64,000 bases of DNA, from assembly GCF_039523235.1 (NCBI RefSeq), contig NZ_BAAAEX010000003.1, one strand, 5' to 3'. This document shows positions 43,782-52,683 of this stretch, in pieces. The position numbers were made by a program, and so were the translations under genes. The notes under the pieces were generated by a model. It did no database searches. It was given only the letters and a program-made list of their open reading frames with translations, and had not been told where the DNA came from. The DNA comes from Castellaniella ginsengisoli. Its GTDB lineage: Bacteria > Pseudomonadota > Gammaproteobacteria > Burkholderiales > Burkholderiaceae_B. Positions within the stretch are counted from its first letter, which is position 1. Every line of letters begins with the position of its first letter.

Positions 43782-44431
43782 CAGTTCATCTTGACCAGAT
43801 CCGCGCCCTCGGGCACGGTGAACTGGAACCGGGCGGCGGGAATGCCGGGATTGGCCTGCAGGCCGGAAAACAGGATGCGCGAGGTCTGGCCGAAGGCGTC
43901 CAGCAACTCCAGGCGCTGGGGCAGGCCGCCGGAAAATCCGATGTCCGCATGCGTGAAGCCCGCATCGGGCGTCTTGGGGATGGCGCGCAGCCACTGCAGG
44001 CCATCGCGGTCGGGCTGCGCCTGCAGGTCGAAGGCCTCATCCAAGGATCCCGACCCGAACAGCAGGGCTGCGGGCGAAGCGCCGATCGCCTGGCCCGCCG
44101 CACGCTCGGTGACTTGCTCCAGGTCGGGGTCGTACTGATACACGCGCCGGCCATCGGAGACAATCAACTGGGGATAGGGTTGCTCGACCTCCCAGCGGAA
44201 TTTCCCGGGGCGCTGAAAGGCGAATGCGCCCGCCTGGACGCGCTTGGCGCCGTCCGGAGAAATCTGCTCTTGCTGGAACCGGCCGGTGGCGGATTCGACT
44301 TTGTCGACGAAAGCCTGCAATTGCGCCAGCGCCGGCTGGGCGGCTTGCGAGAAGCCGGGCACGCCTGCGAGACCGCACAGCAGGACGGCGGCGGTCAGGA
44401 TGCGGCGGCGATTCGGGAAATAGGCATGCAT
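43781..44431 (-). CDS. lolA: outer-membrane lipoprotein carrier protein
   Basis: 216 aa. Periplasmic chaperone that carries lipoproteins from LolCDE to LolB. Signal peptide through about residue 30 (LTAAVLLCGLAGVPGFSQA). The mature domain has FQQEQISPDGAKRVQAGAFA, RPGKFRWEVEQPYPQLIVSD and GRRVYQYDPDLEQVTER, the LolA pattern. It follows ftsK by about 60 bases and overlaps rarA by one base; this ftsK-lolA-rarA order is widely conserved. Confidence 0.95.
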   Translation of the reverse strand: MHAYFPNRRRILTAAVLLCGLAGVPGFSQAAQPALAQLQAFVDKVESATGRFQQEQISPDGAKRVQAGAFAFQRPGKFRWEVEQPYPQLIVSDGRRVYQYDPDLEQVTERAAGQAIGASPAALLFGSGSLDEAFDLQAQPDRDGLQWLRAIPKTPDAGFTHADIGFSGGLPQRLELLDAFGQTSRILFSGLQANPGIPAARFQFTVPEGADLVKMN

Positions 44432-44492
44432 AAGCTCAGGACCTGCTCACATTCATCAAGGGGTCGCGGCGGGCCTGCCCGCCGGGGCGACC

Positions 44493-46847
44493 CTAGTCGT
44501 CCTCGCCGGATTTGGCCGGCACCAGGATGTCGCGGTTGCCGTTGGGCTGCTGAGGCGACACCAGGCCGGCCCGCTCCATCTGCTCGAGGATCCGGGCCGA
44601 ACGGTTGTAGCCGATCCGCAGATTGCGCTGCACGAAAGAGATCGAGGCCCGACGGCTGCGCATCACGACTTCGACCGCCTGATCGTACAGCGGATCGCCT
44701 TCCGGATCGGCAAAGCCCGTGACCGAGCTGACGCCATCGCCCGTCTCGCCCTCGCTGGCGCCTTCCAGGAGCCCCTCGACGTAATCCGGCTCCCCTTCGG
44801 CCTTGAGAGCCTCGACCACGCGGTGGACCTCGTCATCGTGCACGAAGGCCCCGTGGACCCGCGCGGGCACGTTGGCGCCCGGCGGCTGGTAGAGCATGTC
44901 GCCCTGCCCCAGCAGGGTCTCCGCGCCCATCTGGTCCAGGATGGTGCGCGAATCGATCTTGGACGACACCTGGAAGGCAATGCGCGTGGGAATATTGGCC
45001 TTGATCAGGCCGGTGATGACATCCACGCTGGGGCGCTGGGTGGCCAGGATCAGGTGGATGCCGGCGGCACGGGCCTTCTGGGCCAGCCGGGCGATGAGTT
45101 CCTCGACTTTTTTACCCACCACCATCATCAGGTCGGCAAGCTCGTCGATCACCACCACGATCATGGGCAGCGTGCCCAGGGGCTCGGGCGCGTCGGGCGT
45201 GAGCGAGAAAGGATTGGGGATGGGTTCCTCGCGTTTCTGCGCCTCGCGGATCTTGCTGTTGTAGCCCGCCAGGTTGCGCACCCCGAGCTTGCTCATGAGC
45301 TTGTAGCGTTTTTCCATTTCGGCCACGCACCAGTTCAAGGCATTGGCCGCATGGCGCATGTCGGTGACCACGGGCGCCAACAGGTGGGGAATGCCCTCGT
45401 AGACGGACATTTCCAGCATCTTGGGGTCGATCAGGATCAAGCGCACCTGGGTGGCGTCGGCCTTGTAGAGCAGCGACAGGATCATCGCGTTGATCCCGAC
45501 CGACTTGCCCGAGCCCGTGGTGCCCGCCACCAGCAAGTGGGGCATCTTGCCGAGATCGGCGACCACCGGATTGCCGGCGATGTCCTTGCCCAGCGCCATC
45601 GTCAGCATGGATGCGCTGGCATGGTAGACCTGGGATCCCAGGATTTCAGACAGGCGCACGGTCTGGCGCCGGGGGTTGGGCAGTTCCAGCCCCATCAGGT
45701 TCTTGCCCGGAATCGTTTCGACCACCCGGATGCGCACCAGGCTGAGCGCACGGGCCAGATCCTTGGCCAGATTGACGATCTGGCTGCCCTTGACGCCGGT
45801 GGCCGGCTCGATCTCGTAGCGCGTGATGACCGGCCCCGCCTGCGCGGCCACGACCGTGACGCTGACGCCGAAATCGGACAGCTTTTTTTCGATCAGGCGC
45901 GAGGTGTATTCGATGGTTTCCGGCGAGACGGTTTCCTGGGAGGCCTCGACCGGATCCAGCAGGGAAAGGGCCGGCAGGCTGCCCGCCATGGCCGGATCGT
46001 CGCGCGCGGTGAACAGGGCCTGCTGCTTTTCCTGCTGGACGCGCGGAGATTTCGGCACCGTGGTGACGGTGGGCTCGATGCGCACCGGCTGCTCATGCAC
46101 CAGTTGGGTCTGGCGGGTCTCGACGATTTCCTGGCGCTCGGCCTGGGCCGTGACACCCACGCGGCGGTCCTGCCAGGCGTTTTTCAGATCCCGCAGACGC
46201 CGCCAGACGAGTTCCAGGCCATAGCCGACGCGTTCGGAGACATTCAGCCAGGAAAAACCGAAAAACAGGCTGGACCCCACGACAATGAAGGCCAGCAGGA
46301 GCAAGGTACTGCCCGCGCCGCCCATCAGGTGGGCCAGGCCGCTCGCCAGCAACTGGCCCAGTTGGCCTCCCGCCCCGGCGGGCAGCGCCGCGCCCCAGGC
46401 ATGGAGCCGCAGCGCCTCGACGCCCATGCAGCCCAGGAACAGCAGGGTATAACCGATGCCGACTTCCCAGCGCACACGCGGCAGCAACTCTGGAACCCGG
46501 CTGGGCAGGACCGCCCTGGACAGGCGATAGAAGCCCGCCGCCACGCGGCGCAGCAGCAACAGCACCCACAGCCAGGCGGAAGCGCCGAACAGGAACAGCA
46601 GCAGGTCGGCCACATAGGCGCCGAAAGTGCCGCCCCAGTTATGGATCGTGCCGCCATGGATGGAATGCGACCAGCCCGGATCGGTGCGGTCCCAGGTGGC
46701 CAGCACCAGAACCAGCCAGCAGGCCAGAGCGGCCAGCAGCACCCAGCGGGCCTCGCGGAACAAGCCCGAGAGGCGTGTTTGCAGGGGCGAGGGGCCGTTG
46801 CGCACGTTGCGGGAGGAGCGTGAAGGGGTCGCCGGAATTCTTGCCAT
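44493..46847 (-). CDS. ftsK: DNA translocase FtsK
   Basis: 784 aa. It anchors at the septum by four N-terminal membrane helices (about residues 35-205) and pumps chromosome DNA toward dif. A linker of about 90 residues rich in Gln/Val/Pro precedes the motor. Walker A is AGTTGSGKSVGINAMILSLL, Walker B RLILIDPKML, and the RecA-like core continues PMIVVVIDELADLMMVVGK. The C-terminal gamma winged helix is RRASISFVQRNLRIGYNRSA. It is divergent from trxB with 45 bases between the starts. Confidence 0.97.
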   Translation of the reverse strand: MARIPATPSRSSRNVRNGPSPLQTRLSGLFREARWVLLAALACWLVLVLATWDRTDPGWSHSIHGGTIHNWGGTFGAYVADLLLFLFGASAWLWVLLLLRRVAAGFYRLSRAVLPSRVPELLPRVRWEVGIGYTLLFLGCMGVEALRLHAWGAALPAGAGGQLGQLLASGLAHLMGGAGSTLLLLAFIVVGSSLFFGFSWLNVSERVGYGLELVWRRLRDLKNAWQDRRVGVTAQAERQEIVETRQTQLVHEQPVRIEPTVTTVPKSPRVQQEKQQALFTARDDPAMAGSLPALSLLDPVEASQETVSPETIEYTSRLIEKKLSDFGVSVTVVAAQAGPVITRYEIEPATGVKGSQIVNLAKDLARALSLVRIRVVETIPGKNLMGLELPNPRRQTVRLSEILGSQVYHASASMLTMALGKDIAGNPVVADLGKMPHLLVAGTTGSGKSVGINAMILSLLYKADATQVRLILIDPKMLEMSVYEGIPHLLAPVVTDMRHAANALNWCVAEMEKRYKLMSKLGVRNLAGYNSKIREAQKREEPIPNPFSLTPDAPEPLGTLPMIVVVIDELADLMMVVGKKVEELIARLAQKARAAGIHLILATQRPSVDVITGLIKANIPTRIAFQVSSKIDSRTILDQMGAETLLGQGDMLYQPPGANVPARVHGAFVHDDEVHRVVEALKAEGEPDYVEGLLEGASEGETGDGVSSVTGFADPEGDPLYDQAVEVVMRSRRASISFVQRNLRIGYNRSARILEQMERAGLVSPQQPNGNRDILVPAKSGEDD

Positions 46848-46855
46848 CGGATCAT

Positions 46856-46861
46856 TATAAT
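46856..46861 (+). promoter_or_regulatory. -10 element of the trxB promoter
   Basis: A perfect TATAAT. Transcription from it would begin near 46868, which leaves almost no leader for an ATG at 46872 and supports the start at 46893. No good -35 is visible. Confidence 0.55.
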
Positions 46862-46892
46862 TGCGGGGTCAATGTCGAACGGATTTTCAGCG

Positions 46893-47852
46893 ATGTCCAG
46901 CCCAAAACACGCCAAACTGATGATTCTCGGGTCCGGCCCCGCGGGCTATACCGCCGCCGTCTACGCCGCGCGCGCCAACCTGGCCCCGGTGTTGATCACC
47001 GGCCTGGAGCAAGGCGGCCAACTGATGACCACCACCGAGGTCGACAACTGGCCGGCCGACGTCGCCGGCGTCCAGGGCCCCGACCTGATGCAGCGCTTCA
47101 TGGAACACGCCCAGCGCTTCAATACTGAAATGGTTTTCGACCACATCGCCGGCGTGGACCTGTCCCGCCGCCCGTTCACCCTGACCGGCGATACGGGCGC
47201 GACCTACACCTGCGACGCCCTGATCATCGCCACGGGCGCCTCGGCCCAGTACCTGGGCCTGCCGTCCGAGCAGTCCTTCATGGGGCGCGGCGTCTCGGCC
47301 TGCGCCACCTGCGACGGTTTCTTCTACAAGAACCAGGACGTGGTCGTGGTCGGCGGCGGCAACACCGCCGTCGAAGAGGCCCTGTACCTGTCCAACATCT
47401 GCCGCACCGTGACCCTGGTGCACCGCCGCGACAAATTCCGCGCGGAACCCATCCTGGTCGACAAGCTGATGGACAAAGTCGAAAACGGCAATATGCGTCT
47501 GGCGCTGTTTCGCGAGCTGGACGAGGTCCTGGGCGACGACTCCGGCGTCACCGGGGTGCGGCTGCGCGACAACCGCAGCGGCGAAACCGAAGACCTGGCC
47601 GTCACCGGCGCCTTCATCGCCATCGGACACAAGCCCAATACGGGCATCTTCGAAGGCCAGCTCACCATGGAGAACGGCTACATCGTCACCCGCAGCGGCC
47701 TTCAGGGCCTGGCCACCATGACTTCGGTGCCCGGCGTCTTCGCCGCAGGCGACGTGCAGGATCACGTCTATCGCCAGGCCATCACCAGCGCCGGCACCGG
47801 CTGCATGGCGGCCCTGGATGCCCAACGCTGGCTGGAGAATGAAGGCCTCTAA
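46893..47852 (+). CDS. trxB: thioredoxin reductase
   Basis: 319 aa from ATG 46893 (MSSPKHAKLMILGSGPAGYT), aligning with E. coli TrxB at its start. An ATG at 46872 would add seven residues. FAD/NADPH enzyme reducing thioredoxin. The redox pair is in ACATCDGFF (about residue 137). FAD-binding GSGPAGYTAAVYAARANL; NADPH-binding VVVVGGGNTAVEEALYLSNI. The C-terminal FAD block is PGVFAAGDVQDHVYRQAITS. Confidence 0.97.
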   Translation: MSSPKHAKLMILGSGPAGYTAAVYAARANLAPVLITGLEQGGQLMTTTEVDNWPADVAGVQGPDLMQRFMEHAQRFNTEMVFDHIAGVDLSRRPFTLTGDTGATYTCDALIIATGASAQYLGLPSEQSFMGRGVSACATCDGFFYKNQDVVVVGGGNTAVEEALYLSNICRTVTLVHRRDKFRAEPILVDKLMDKVENGNMRLALFRELDEVLGDDSGVTGVRLRDNRSGETEDLAVTGAFIAIGHKPNTGIFEGQLTMENGYIVTRSGLQGLATMTSVPGVFAAGDVQDHVYRQAITSAGTGCMAALDAQRWLENEGL

Positions 47853-48600
47853 ATCGTCCCTGGCCGATCTGCGGCGCCTGCGCGCCGAGGCCGCACCGCC
47901 TGAACCGCCTGCCGCGCCACGCCGCCCGGCCGGCAAAAAACGGGTCGGCCGGGACGCCGCCGAGCCATCGCGCCACGAAACGCCGGACAATCCGGCGACC
48001 GCATCCCGCAGCGAAGCGCACGCCGTGGCGCCGCCGCTGGATCCCGCCGACCGCGCCCTGTTTCGCCAGGCCATGCGTTTCGTGCAGCCGCTGCCGGATC
48101 GCGGCCCCCGCGCCCGTGCGGGCAAGGCGCCGCAGGGCCCCGAATCCCTGTTGCAGGCCCGTCGCCGGCATGCCCAAGGCGCCGCAACCGAACCCTCGCC
48201 CACGCCCGCCCACCGGCAGCGGCGCAAAATTCCGGCGCTCGATCCCGAGGCCGATGCTTTCCTGCAGGCGGGCTGCGGGCCGGATCTTTTGCGCGGCCTG
48301 CGGCGCGGAAAATGGATTCCGCAGGCATCCCTGGACCTGCACGGCAGCACACTGGACCAGGCGCGCGAACGCCTGGACCGGTTCCTGGCCTCATGCCTGG
48401 AACACGACATCCGCTGCGTACGCATCATCCACGGCAAAGGCATCGGTTCGCGCCAGGGAGAACCCGTCCTGAAAGCCGCCGTCCGCCAGCACCTGTGCCG
48501 CCTGGAAGCCGTCCAGGCCTGGGTCCGGTGCCATGAATCCGAAGGCGGAGAAGGCGCATTGCATGCGCTGCTGCGCCAGACCCTCCCGCCGCAGGCCTGA
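47839..48600 (+). CDS. Smr-domain protein
   Basis: 253 aa from ATG 47839, overlapping the trxB end by 14 bases. An earlier in-frame ATG at 47818 would overlap more. The N-terminal 130 residues are charged, Pro/Ala-rich and probably disordered. The C-terminal Smr (MutS2 small) domain carries ASLDLHGSTLDQARERLDRF and the GKG loop RIIHGKGIGSRQGEPVLKAA. Such domains nick nucleic acids, and recent work links several to cleavage at collided ribosomes. The specific target here is unknown. Confidence 0.9.
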   Translation: MKASKSSLADLRRLRAEAAPPEPPAAPRRPAGKKRVGRDAAEPSRHETPDNPATASRSEAHAVAPPLDPADRALFRQAMRFVQPLPDRGPRARAGKAPQGPESLLQARRRHAQGAATEPSPTPAHRQRRKIPALDPEADAFLQAGCGPDLLRGLRRGKWIPQASLDLHGSTLDQARERLDRFLASCLEHDIRCVRIIHGKGIGSRQGEPVLKAAVRQHLCRLEAVQAWVRCHESEGGEGALHALLRQTLPPQA

Positions 48601-48667
48601 CCCCGCCCGCCTTTGCGCCCCGATCCGGCGCCCAGGCGCCCTTTTCCGCGTACCGGAGCCTTCTCTC

Positions 48668-49003
48668 ATGAACCTCAGTTGGATCTACCTGAGCATCGCC
48701 ATCCTCGCCGAAGTCATCGCCACCTCCGCCTTGAAAGTCTCGGACGGTTTCACGCGCCCCCTGCCCTCGGCCATCACCGCGATCGGCTACGGCCTGGCGT
48801 TCTACCTGCTGGCCCTGACCTTGAAGACCATCCCCGTGGGCATTGCCTACGCCGTCTGGTCGGGTGCGGGCATCGTGGCCATCGCCCTGATCGGCTACTT
48901 CTTCTTTGGACAGGTGCTGGATGCCGCCGCCCTGATCGGCATCGGCCTGATCCTGGCGGGCGTGCTGGTGTTGAACGTGTTTTCGGGGGCGGGCGGCCAC
49001 TGA
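48668..49003 (+). CDS. small multidrug resistance (SMR) transporter
   Basis: 111 aa with four membrane helices, an antiporter of the EmrE/SugE superfamily. The family's essential glutamate is in AILAEVIATSALKVSDGFTR (Glu about residue 14). YAVWSGAGIVAIALIGYFFF and VLDAAALIGIGLILAGVLVL are typical SMR helices 3 and 4. It resembles the EmrE/Qac group more than SugE. It ends before a terminator. Confidence 0.92.
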   Translation: MNLSWIYLSIAILAEVIATSALKVSDGFTRPLPSAITAIGYGLAFYLLALTLKTIPVGIAYAVWSGAGIVAIALIGYFFFGQVLDAAALIGIGLILAGVLVLNVFSGAGGH

Positions 49004-49023
49004 GCGGCGCGCCGGAATGGAAC

Positions 49024-49069
49024 AGGGCCGACGATTGTGTCGTCGGCCCTGCCAGGTTTCTGATTTTTA
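49024..49069 (+). terminator. terminator of the SMR gene
   Basis: An 11-bp perfect stem (AGGGCCGACGA / TCGTCGGCCCT) with loop TTGTG; a T-rich tail follows at 49057-49069, some bases after the stem. Confidence 0.7.
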
Positions 49070-49176
49070 TGGGTACTGCCACAAATGAAAGCGCCCTCTT
49101 CGTGGCGCCAGTGCCCAGCAGGGCTGTCTCCTCACCTGCATGGGCTGCATTATGCCGTTTGTATCCTTCTATGACA

Positions 49177-49194
49177 CCTAGGGAAGTCCCTAGG
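49177..49194. repeat. palindrome at the end of the GGDEF/EAL gene
   Basis: CCTAGGGA-AG-TCCCTAGG, an 8-bp perfect inverted repeat. It contains the TAG stop codon of the leftward gene. It may be the top of a small terminator hairpin; no T-run is seen. Confidence 0.5.
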
Positions 49195-51286
49195 GCTCCC
49201 CGGCCCGAAGGGATGCCCCGGTTCCGAGCGGCGCCGGCCTGCCGAAGAGAAACCCTTGCCCGTGGGTACAGCCCATGGACAACAGCGCATCCCGCTGAGC
49301 GGTGTTTTCCACCCCCTCGGCGACCACGTTCAAATCCAGCGAGCGGGCCAGGCTCAGCACGGCTGACACGATGGCCATGCTGCGCTGCTGGGCGGCCTGC
49401 CCCAACGGCGCGATGAAGGAGCGATCGATCTTCAGCGTCCGCAGTGGAAAACGGTGCACGTGGCTGAGCGAGGAATAGCCAGTGCCGAAATCATCCAGCG
49501 CGATGCGCACGCCGGCTTCGTGCAGGCGGCCCAGAATCTCGGCTGCCGCGTCCGGATCCGACAGCAGCGAGCTTTCGGTAACTTCGATGCACAACTGGTC
49601 CAGGGCGACGCCGGCCTGCGCCGTCAGGTTCAGCAAGCGCTGGGGGAAGTCGCGGCTGTGGAAATGCCCCGTCGAGATATTGATGTTCAGGATCTTGTCC
49701 CGGCCCAGCAGCGCGGGCGCAGCCTGGAAGGCCAGGCGGTACATGTGCCAGTCGATCATCTCGATCAGGCCGGTTGCCTCGGCCGCCGGCAGGAACTGGC
49801 CGGGGCCGAGAACGCCAAGCTGCGGATGCCGCCAGCGGATCAAGGCCTCGTAGCCGGTGACGCCGCCATCGGCCAGACGCACGATCGGCTGGAAATAAGC
49901 CTCGAACTCGCTTTTTTCCAGCGCGTCACGCATTTGCTGCTCCAGGTCGAGCACGTTCACGGACGACACATGCAGGCTTTCGTCAAACAGCACGAACCGA
50001 TGGCGGCCCGCCGCTTTGGCGCGGTACAGGGCCGTGTCGGCATCGTGCAGCAGTTGATCGACCGTCTGGTAGAGCGGGCGGCTCATGGCGATGCCGATGC
50101 TGACCGAGACATGCAACTGGCGTCCCCCGATTTCAATGGCTTGCGCCATCCGGGCCTGGATGCGTTCGGCAACCAGGCAGGCCGAGGAAGGTTGCGGACA
50201 GTTTTCCAGCAGCACGGCGAACTCATCGCCCGATAGCCGTCCGACGATGTCGGGCGGCCGGACGCAATCGGCCATCCGGGCCGAGACGATACGCAGGACT
50301 TCGTCGCCCACGCCGTGCCCCAGGCCATCGTTGAACAGCTTGAAGCGGTCCACATCCAGATACAGCAGCGCGAAGCGGCGCGTCGGTTCGCGCTTCAATG
50401 CGCCGAGGGCGCGCTCGAGGCGTTCGCGCAGATACAGCCGATTGGGCAGGCCGGTCAGCGAATCATGCATGACCTGATGCTTGAGCTGCTTTTGCGCCCG
50501 CTCCCGAACCACGATCTGCCGGCGCAGTTCCTGCGTGCGTTCGAGGACTCGCTGCTCCAGTTCGGCGTTCAGAATCCGCAGGGCCTCGGCTTGCTGGCGC
50601 CTCTGCAAGGTATTGGCTATCTGGTAAGACACGAAAGTCAGCAGTTCGGCATCCTGCTGCGTGTAATGCAGATCGGACCGGTAGCTCTGAACCACCACGA
50701 TCCCCATCACACCACGCGCGCCCATCAGGGGCGCCCCCAGCCAGGACACGGCGGGATTCCCGTAGGTATCCGCATCGACTTCGCCCTGCTCGATCAGGGC
50801 GCTGATCTTCTCTGCTTCGAGCCGGATGGTCTGCGCGCAACGGATCGCGTATTCGCTCATGCCCCGGCCCATGGGGCGGCGCAGGAGCTCCGCCCCCGAG
50901 CTGTCTACATAGTAGGGGAAATCCAGCCATTGGCCATCGTCGGAGACCAGCGCGATGCAGAAGCTCTCGGCATTGAGCAATTCGCCCACGGCCTCATGGA
51001 TGCTGCGATAAAAGGCCTCGTTGCTGCCCTCACCGTGGCCAAGCGCGGCGATCCGGTACAGCGTGGCCTGCAAATGGACTGCCCGCTCGCTTTCACGCAC
51101 TTGCGCCTGCAGCCGCTCGTTGGCGCGGGCCAGTTCGCGCGTGCGCTCGGCCACCCGGCGCTCCAGGGCTTTCTGGCTGCGTTCGTGCCCAGCGGCAGGC
51201 CCGAGGCCGTGGGCCGAAGCCCGCTGACGCTCGATTGCCTCGGTCCCGACTCTCTTCGTCGGATCTGTCCGGCGCTCTTGACTCAT
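49190..51286 (-). CDS. GAF-GGDEF-EAL signalling protein (cyclic-di-GMP)
   Basis: 698 aa from ATG 51286 (MSQERRTDPTKRVGTEAIER). A coiled N-terminus precedes a GAF sensor domain (about 95-240). A second coiled coil leads to a GGDEF domain (about 285-440) whose motif reads SGDEF (GRLSGDEFAVLLE) with an intact RxxD inhibitory site (RPPD) five residues upstream. The EAL domain (about 450-690) looks active: GYEALIRW, NINIST, CIEVTESSLL, LDDFGTGYSSLSHV, LKIDRSFI, VAEGVE. It is cytoplasmic, with no membrane helix. A c-di-GMP phosphodiesterase tuned by a GAF ligand is the likeliest role. Confidence 0.92.
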   Translation of the reverse strand: MSQERRTDPTKRVGTEAIERQRASAHGLGPAAGHERSQKALERRVAERTRELARANERLQAQVRESERAVHLQATLYRIAALGHGEGSNEAFYRSIHEAVGELLNAESFCIALVSDDGQWLDFPYYVDSSGAELLRRPMGRGMSEYAIRCAQTIRLEAEKISALIEQGEVDADTYGNPAVSWLGAPLMGARGVMGIVVVQSYRSDLHYTQQDAELLTFVSYQIANTLQRRQQAEALRILNAELEQRVLERTQELRRQIVVRERAQKQLKHQVMHDSLTGLPNRLYLRERLERALGALKREPTRRFALLYLDVDRFKLFNDGLGHGVGDEVLRIVSARMADCVRPPDIVGRLSGDEFAVLLENCPQPSSACLVAERIQARMAQAIEIGGRQLHVSVSIGIAMSRPLYQTVDQLLHDADTALYRAKAAGRHRFVLFDESLHVSSVNVLDLEQQMRDALEKSEFEAYFQPIVRLADGGVTGYEALIRWRHPQLGVLGPGQFLPAAEATGLIEMIDWHMYRLAFQAAPALLGRDKILNINISTGHFHSRDFPQRLLNLTAQAGVALDQLCIEVTESSLLSDPDAAAEILGRLHEAGVRIALDDFGTGYSSLSHVHRFPLRTLKIDRSFIAPLGQAAQQRSMAIVSAVLSLARSLDLNVVAEGVENTAQRDALLSMGCTHGQGFLFGRPAPLGTGASLRAGEP

Positions 51287-51450
51287 GCAATCCCCAGTGA
51301 CGCTGCGCAATGCGCCGATCCCTGTCTGCCTTTCCGGCCAGTATACCGGCTGATGCCCCGTGGGGCCGCATCCGGCTGTCCCGTCCGGCACGCGGCTTGC
51401 TGCAACGGAACGTCGCCAATCCTGGCGACATCGATTTCAGGAGAGTACGG

Positions 51451-51936
51451 ATGGCCATGAACAAATCGCACGCCCCCGCCGCCCAGAAAGGCGTGCTCGG
51501 CATGCTGATCGACGATCACCGCGAGGCGCAACAGCTTTTCAAGGACTTCAAGTCCGCCCGCGACGACGGCCGCAAGGCAGAAATCGTGCGGCACACCTGT
51601 ACCGCGTTGACCGCCCACACCAAGATAGAAGAAGAGCACTTCTATCCCTTCCTGCGCGAAGCCGACCCCGACGCGTTCGGCAGCCTGCTGGACGAGGCCG
51701 AAGTCGAGCACGCCAGCGCCAAGGATCTCATCGCCCAGTTGGGCGCGATGAACCCCGGCGACGCGCTCTATGACGCCCATTTCACCGTGCTGGGCGAATA
51801 CACCAATCATCACATCGCGGAGGAAGAAGATGAGCTGTTCCGCCAGGTCATCGAGAAGGAAGTCGATCTGCGCACCCTGGAAAAACCCATGGAGGACACC
51901 AAGCGCCGGGCGCTGGCCGCGAAGGCCCCCGCTTGA
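51451..51936 (+). CDS. hemerythrin HHE domain protein
   Basis: 161 aa from ATG 51451, with AGGAG upstream. A four-helix di-iron fold: LIDDHREAQQLFKDF, AHTKIEEEHFYPFLREA, EVEHASAKDLIAQLG and NHHIAEEEDELFRQV supply His/Glu ligands. Bacterial members bind oxygen, NO or iron, or sense oxidative stress. It lies 40 bases upstream of the dehydrogenase operon in the same direction and could be transcribed with it. Confidence 0.92.
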   Translation: MAMNKSHAPAAQKGVLGMLIDDHREAQQLFKDFKSARDDGRKAEIVRHTCTALTAHTKIEEEHFYPFLREADPDAFGSLLDEAEVEHASAKDLIAQLGAMNPGDALYDAHFTVLGEYTNHHIAEEEDELFRQVIEKEVDLRTLEKPMEDTKRRALAAKAPA

Positions 51937-51976
51937 ATGAGAGGCGCGGCTGGCCGCAGTCGAAAGGAGGTTCCCC

Positions 51977-52672
51977 ATGGATGCAACGAAAAGGCGGTTG
52001 GTCCAGGCCGCGATCGCATGGCCCGCTGTCCTGGCGCTGCCGGCATGCAGGCAGGAAGGCGCAGGCCCCGCCGAGATCGCCGGCACGTTCTTTTCGCCGG
52101 ACGAATACCGCTTCGTCGAGGTGGCCGCCGCCCGCCTGATACCCGGCGAAGACAATGATCCCGGCGCCCTGGAGGCCGGCGTTCCCCTGTTTATCGATCT
52201 GCAACTGGCCGGCCCCTATGGCCGCGCGGACCGATGGTACATGGAGGGCCCATGGGCGGACGGCACCGCCCAGCAGGGCTACCAGCTCAGGCAGACGCCC
52301 GCCCAGTTGTACCGCATCGCCATCGCCGGCATCGACGGGCACTGCCGCCATCATTTCGACGGCAAGGCATTCGCCCAACTGCCCATCGAAGATCAAGACC
52401 AGATTCTTCGAGACTTGGAAGCCGGCCAGATCGAACTGCAGGAAATTCCTGCCCAGGCATTCTTTGCGGTGCTGTGGCAGAACACGCAGGAGGGGTTTTT
52501 GTCCGATCCCATGTATGGCGGCAACCGTGGATTCGCCGGCTGGAATCTGATCGGTTTCCCCGGCCCCCGCTACAACTACGTCGAAGAAATCACTCAATAC
52601 GGCAAGCCCTATCCGCTGCCGCCCGTCGGCATCCTGGGGCGGGACGGCACGCGGCTGCTCGCCGGTGCTTAG
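51977..52672 (+). CDS. gluconate 2-dehydrogenase-type small (gamma) subunit
   Basis: 231 aa, preceded by AAAGGAGGT. Gluconate 2-dehydrogenase subunit 3 family: the FFSPDEYRFVEVAAARLIPG segment and QAFFAVLWQNTQEGFLSDPM are typical. The N-terminus has a short hydrophobic signal ending ALPAC after KRR, so export by Tat as a complex with the flavin subunit is expected, the usual hitch-hiker arrangement. It is the first subunit of a three-gene operon: 11 bases to the flavin subunit. Confidence 0.9.
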   Translation: MDATKRRLVQAAIAWPAVLALPACRQEGAGPAEIAGTFFSPDEYRFVEVAAARLIPGEDNDPGALEAGVPLFIDLQLAGPYGRADRWYMEGPWADGTAQQGYQLRQTPAQLYRIAIAGIDGHCRHHFDGKAFAQLPIEDQDQILRDLEAGQIELQEIPAQAFFAVLWQNTQEGFLSDPMYGGNRGFAGWNLIGFPGPRYNYVEEITQYGKPYPLPPVGILGRDGTRLLAGA

Positions 52673-52683
52673 AAGGAGGCAGG

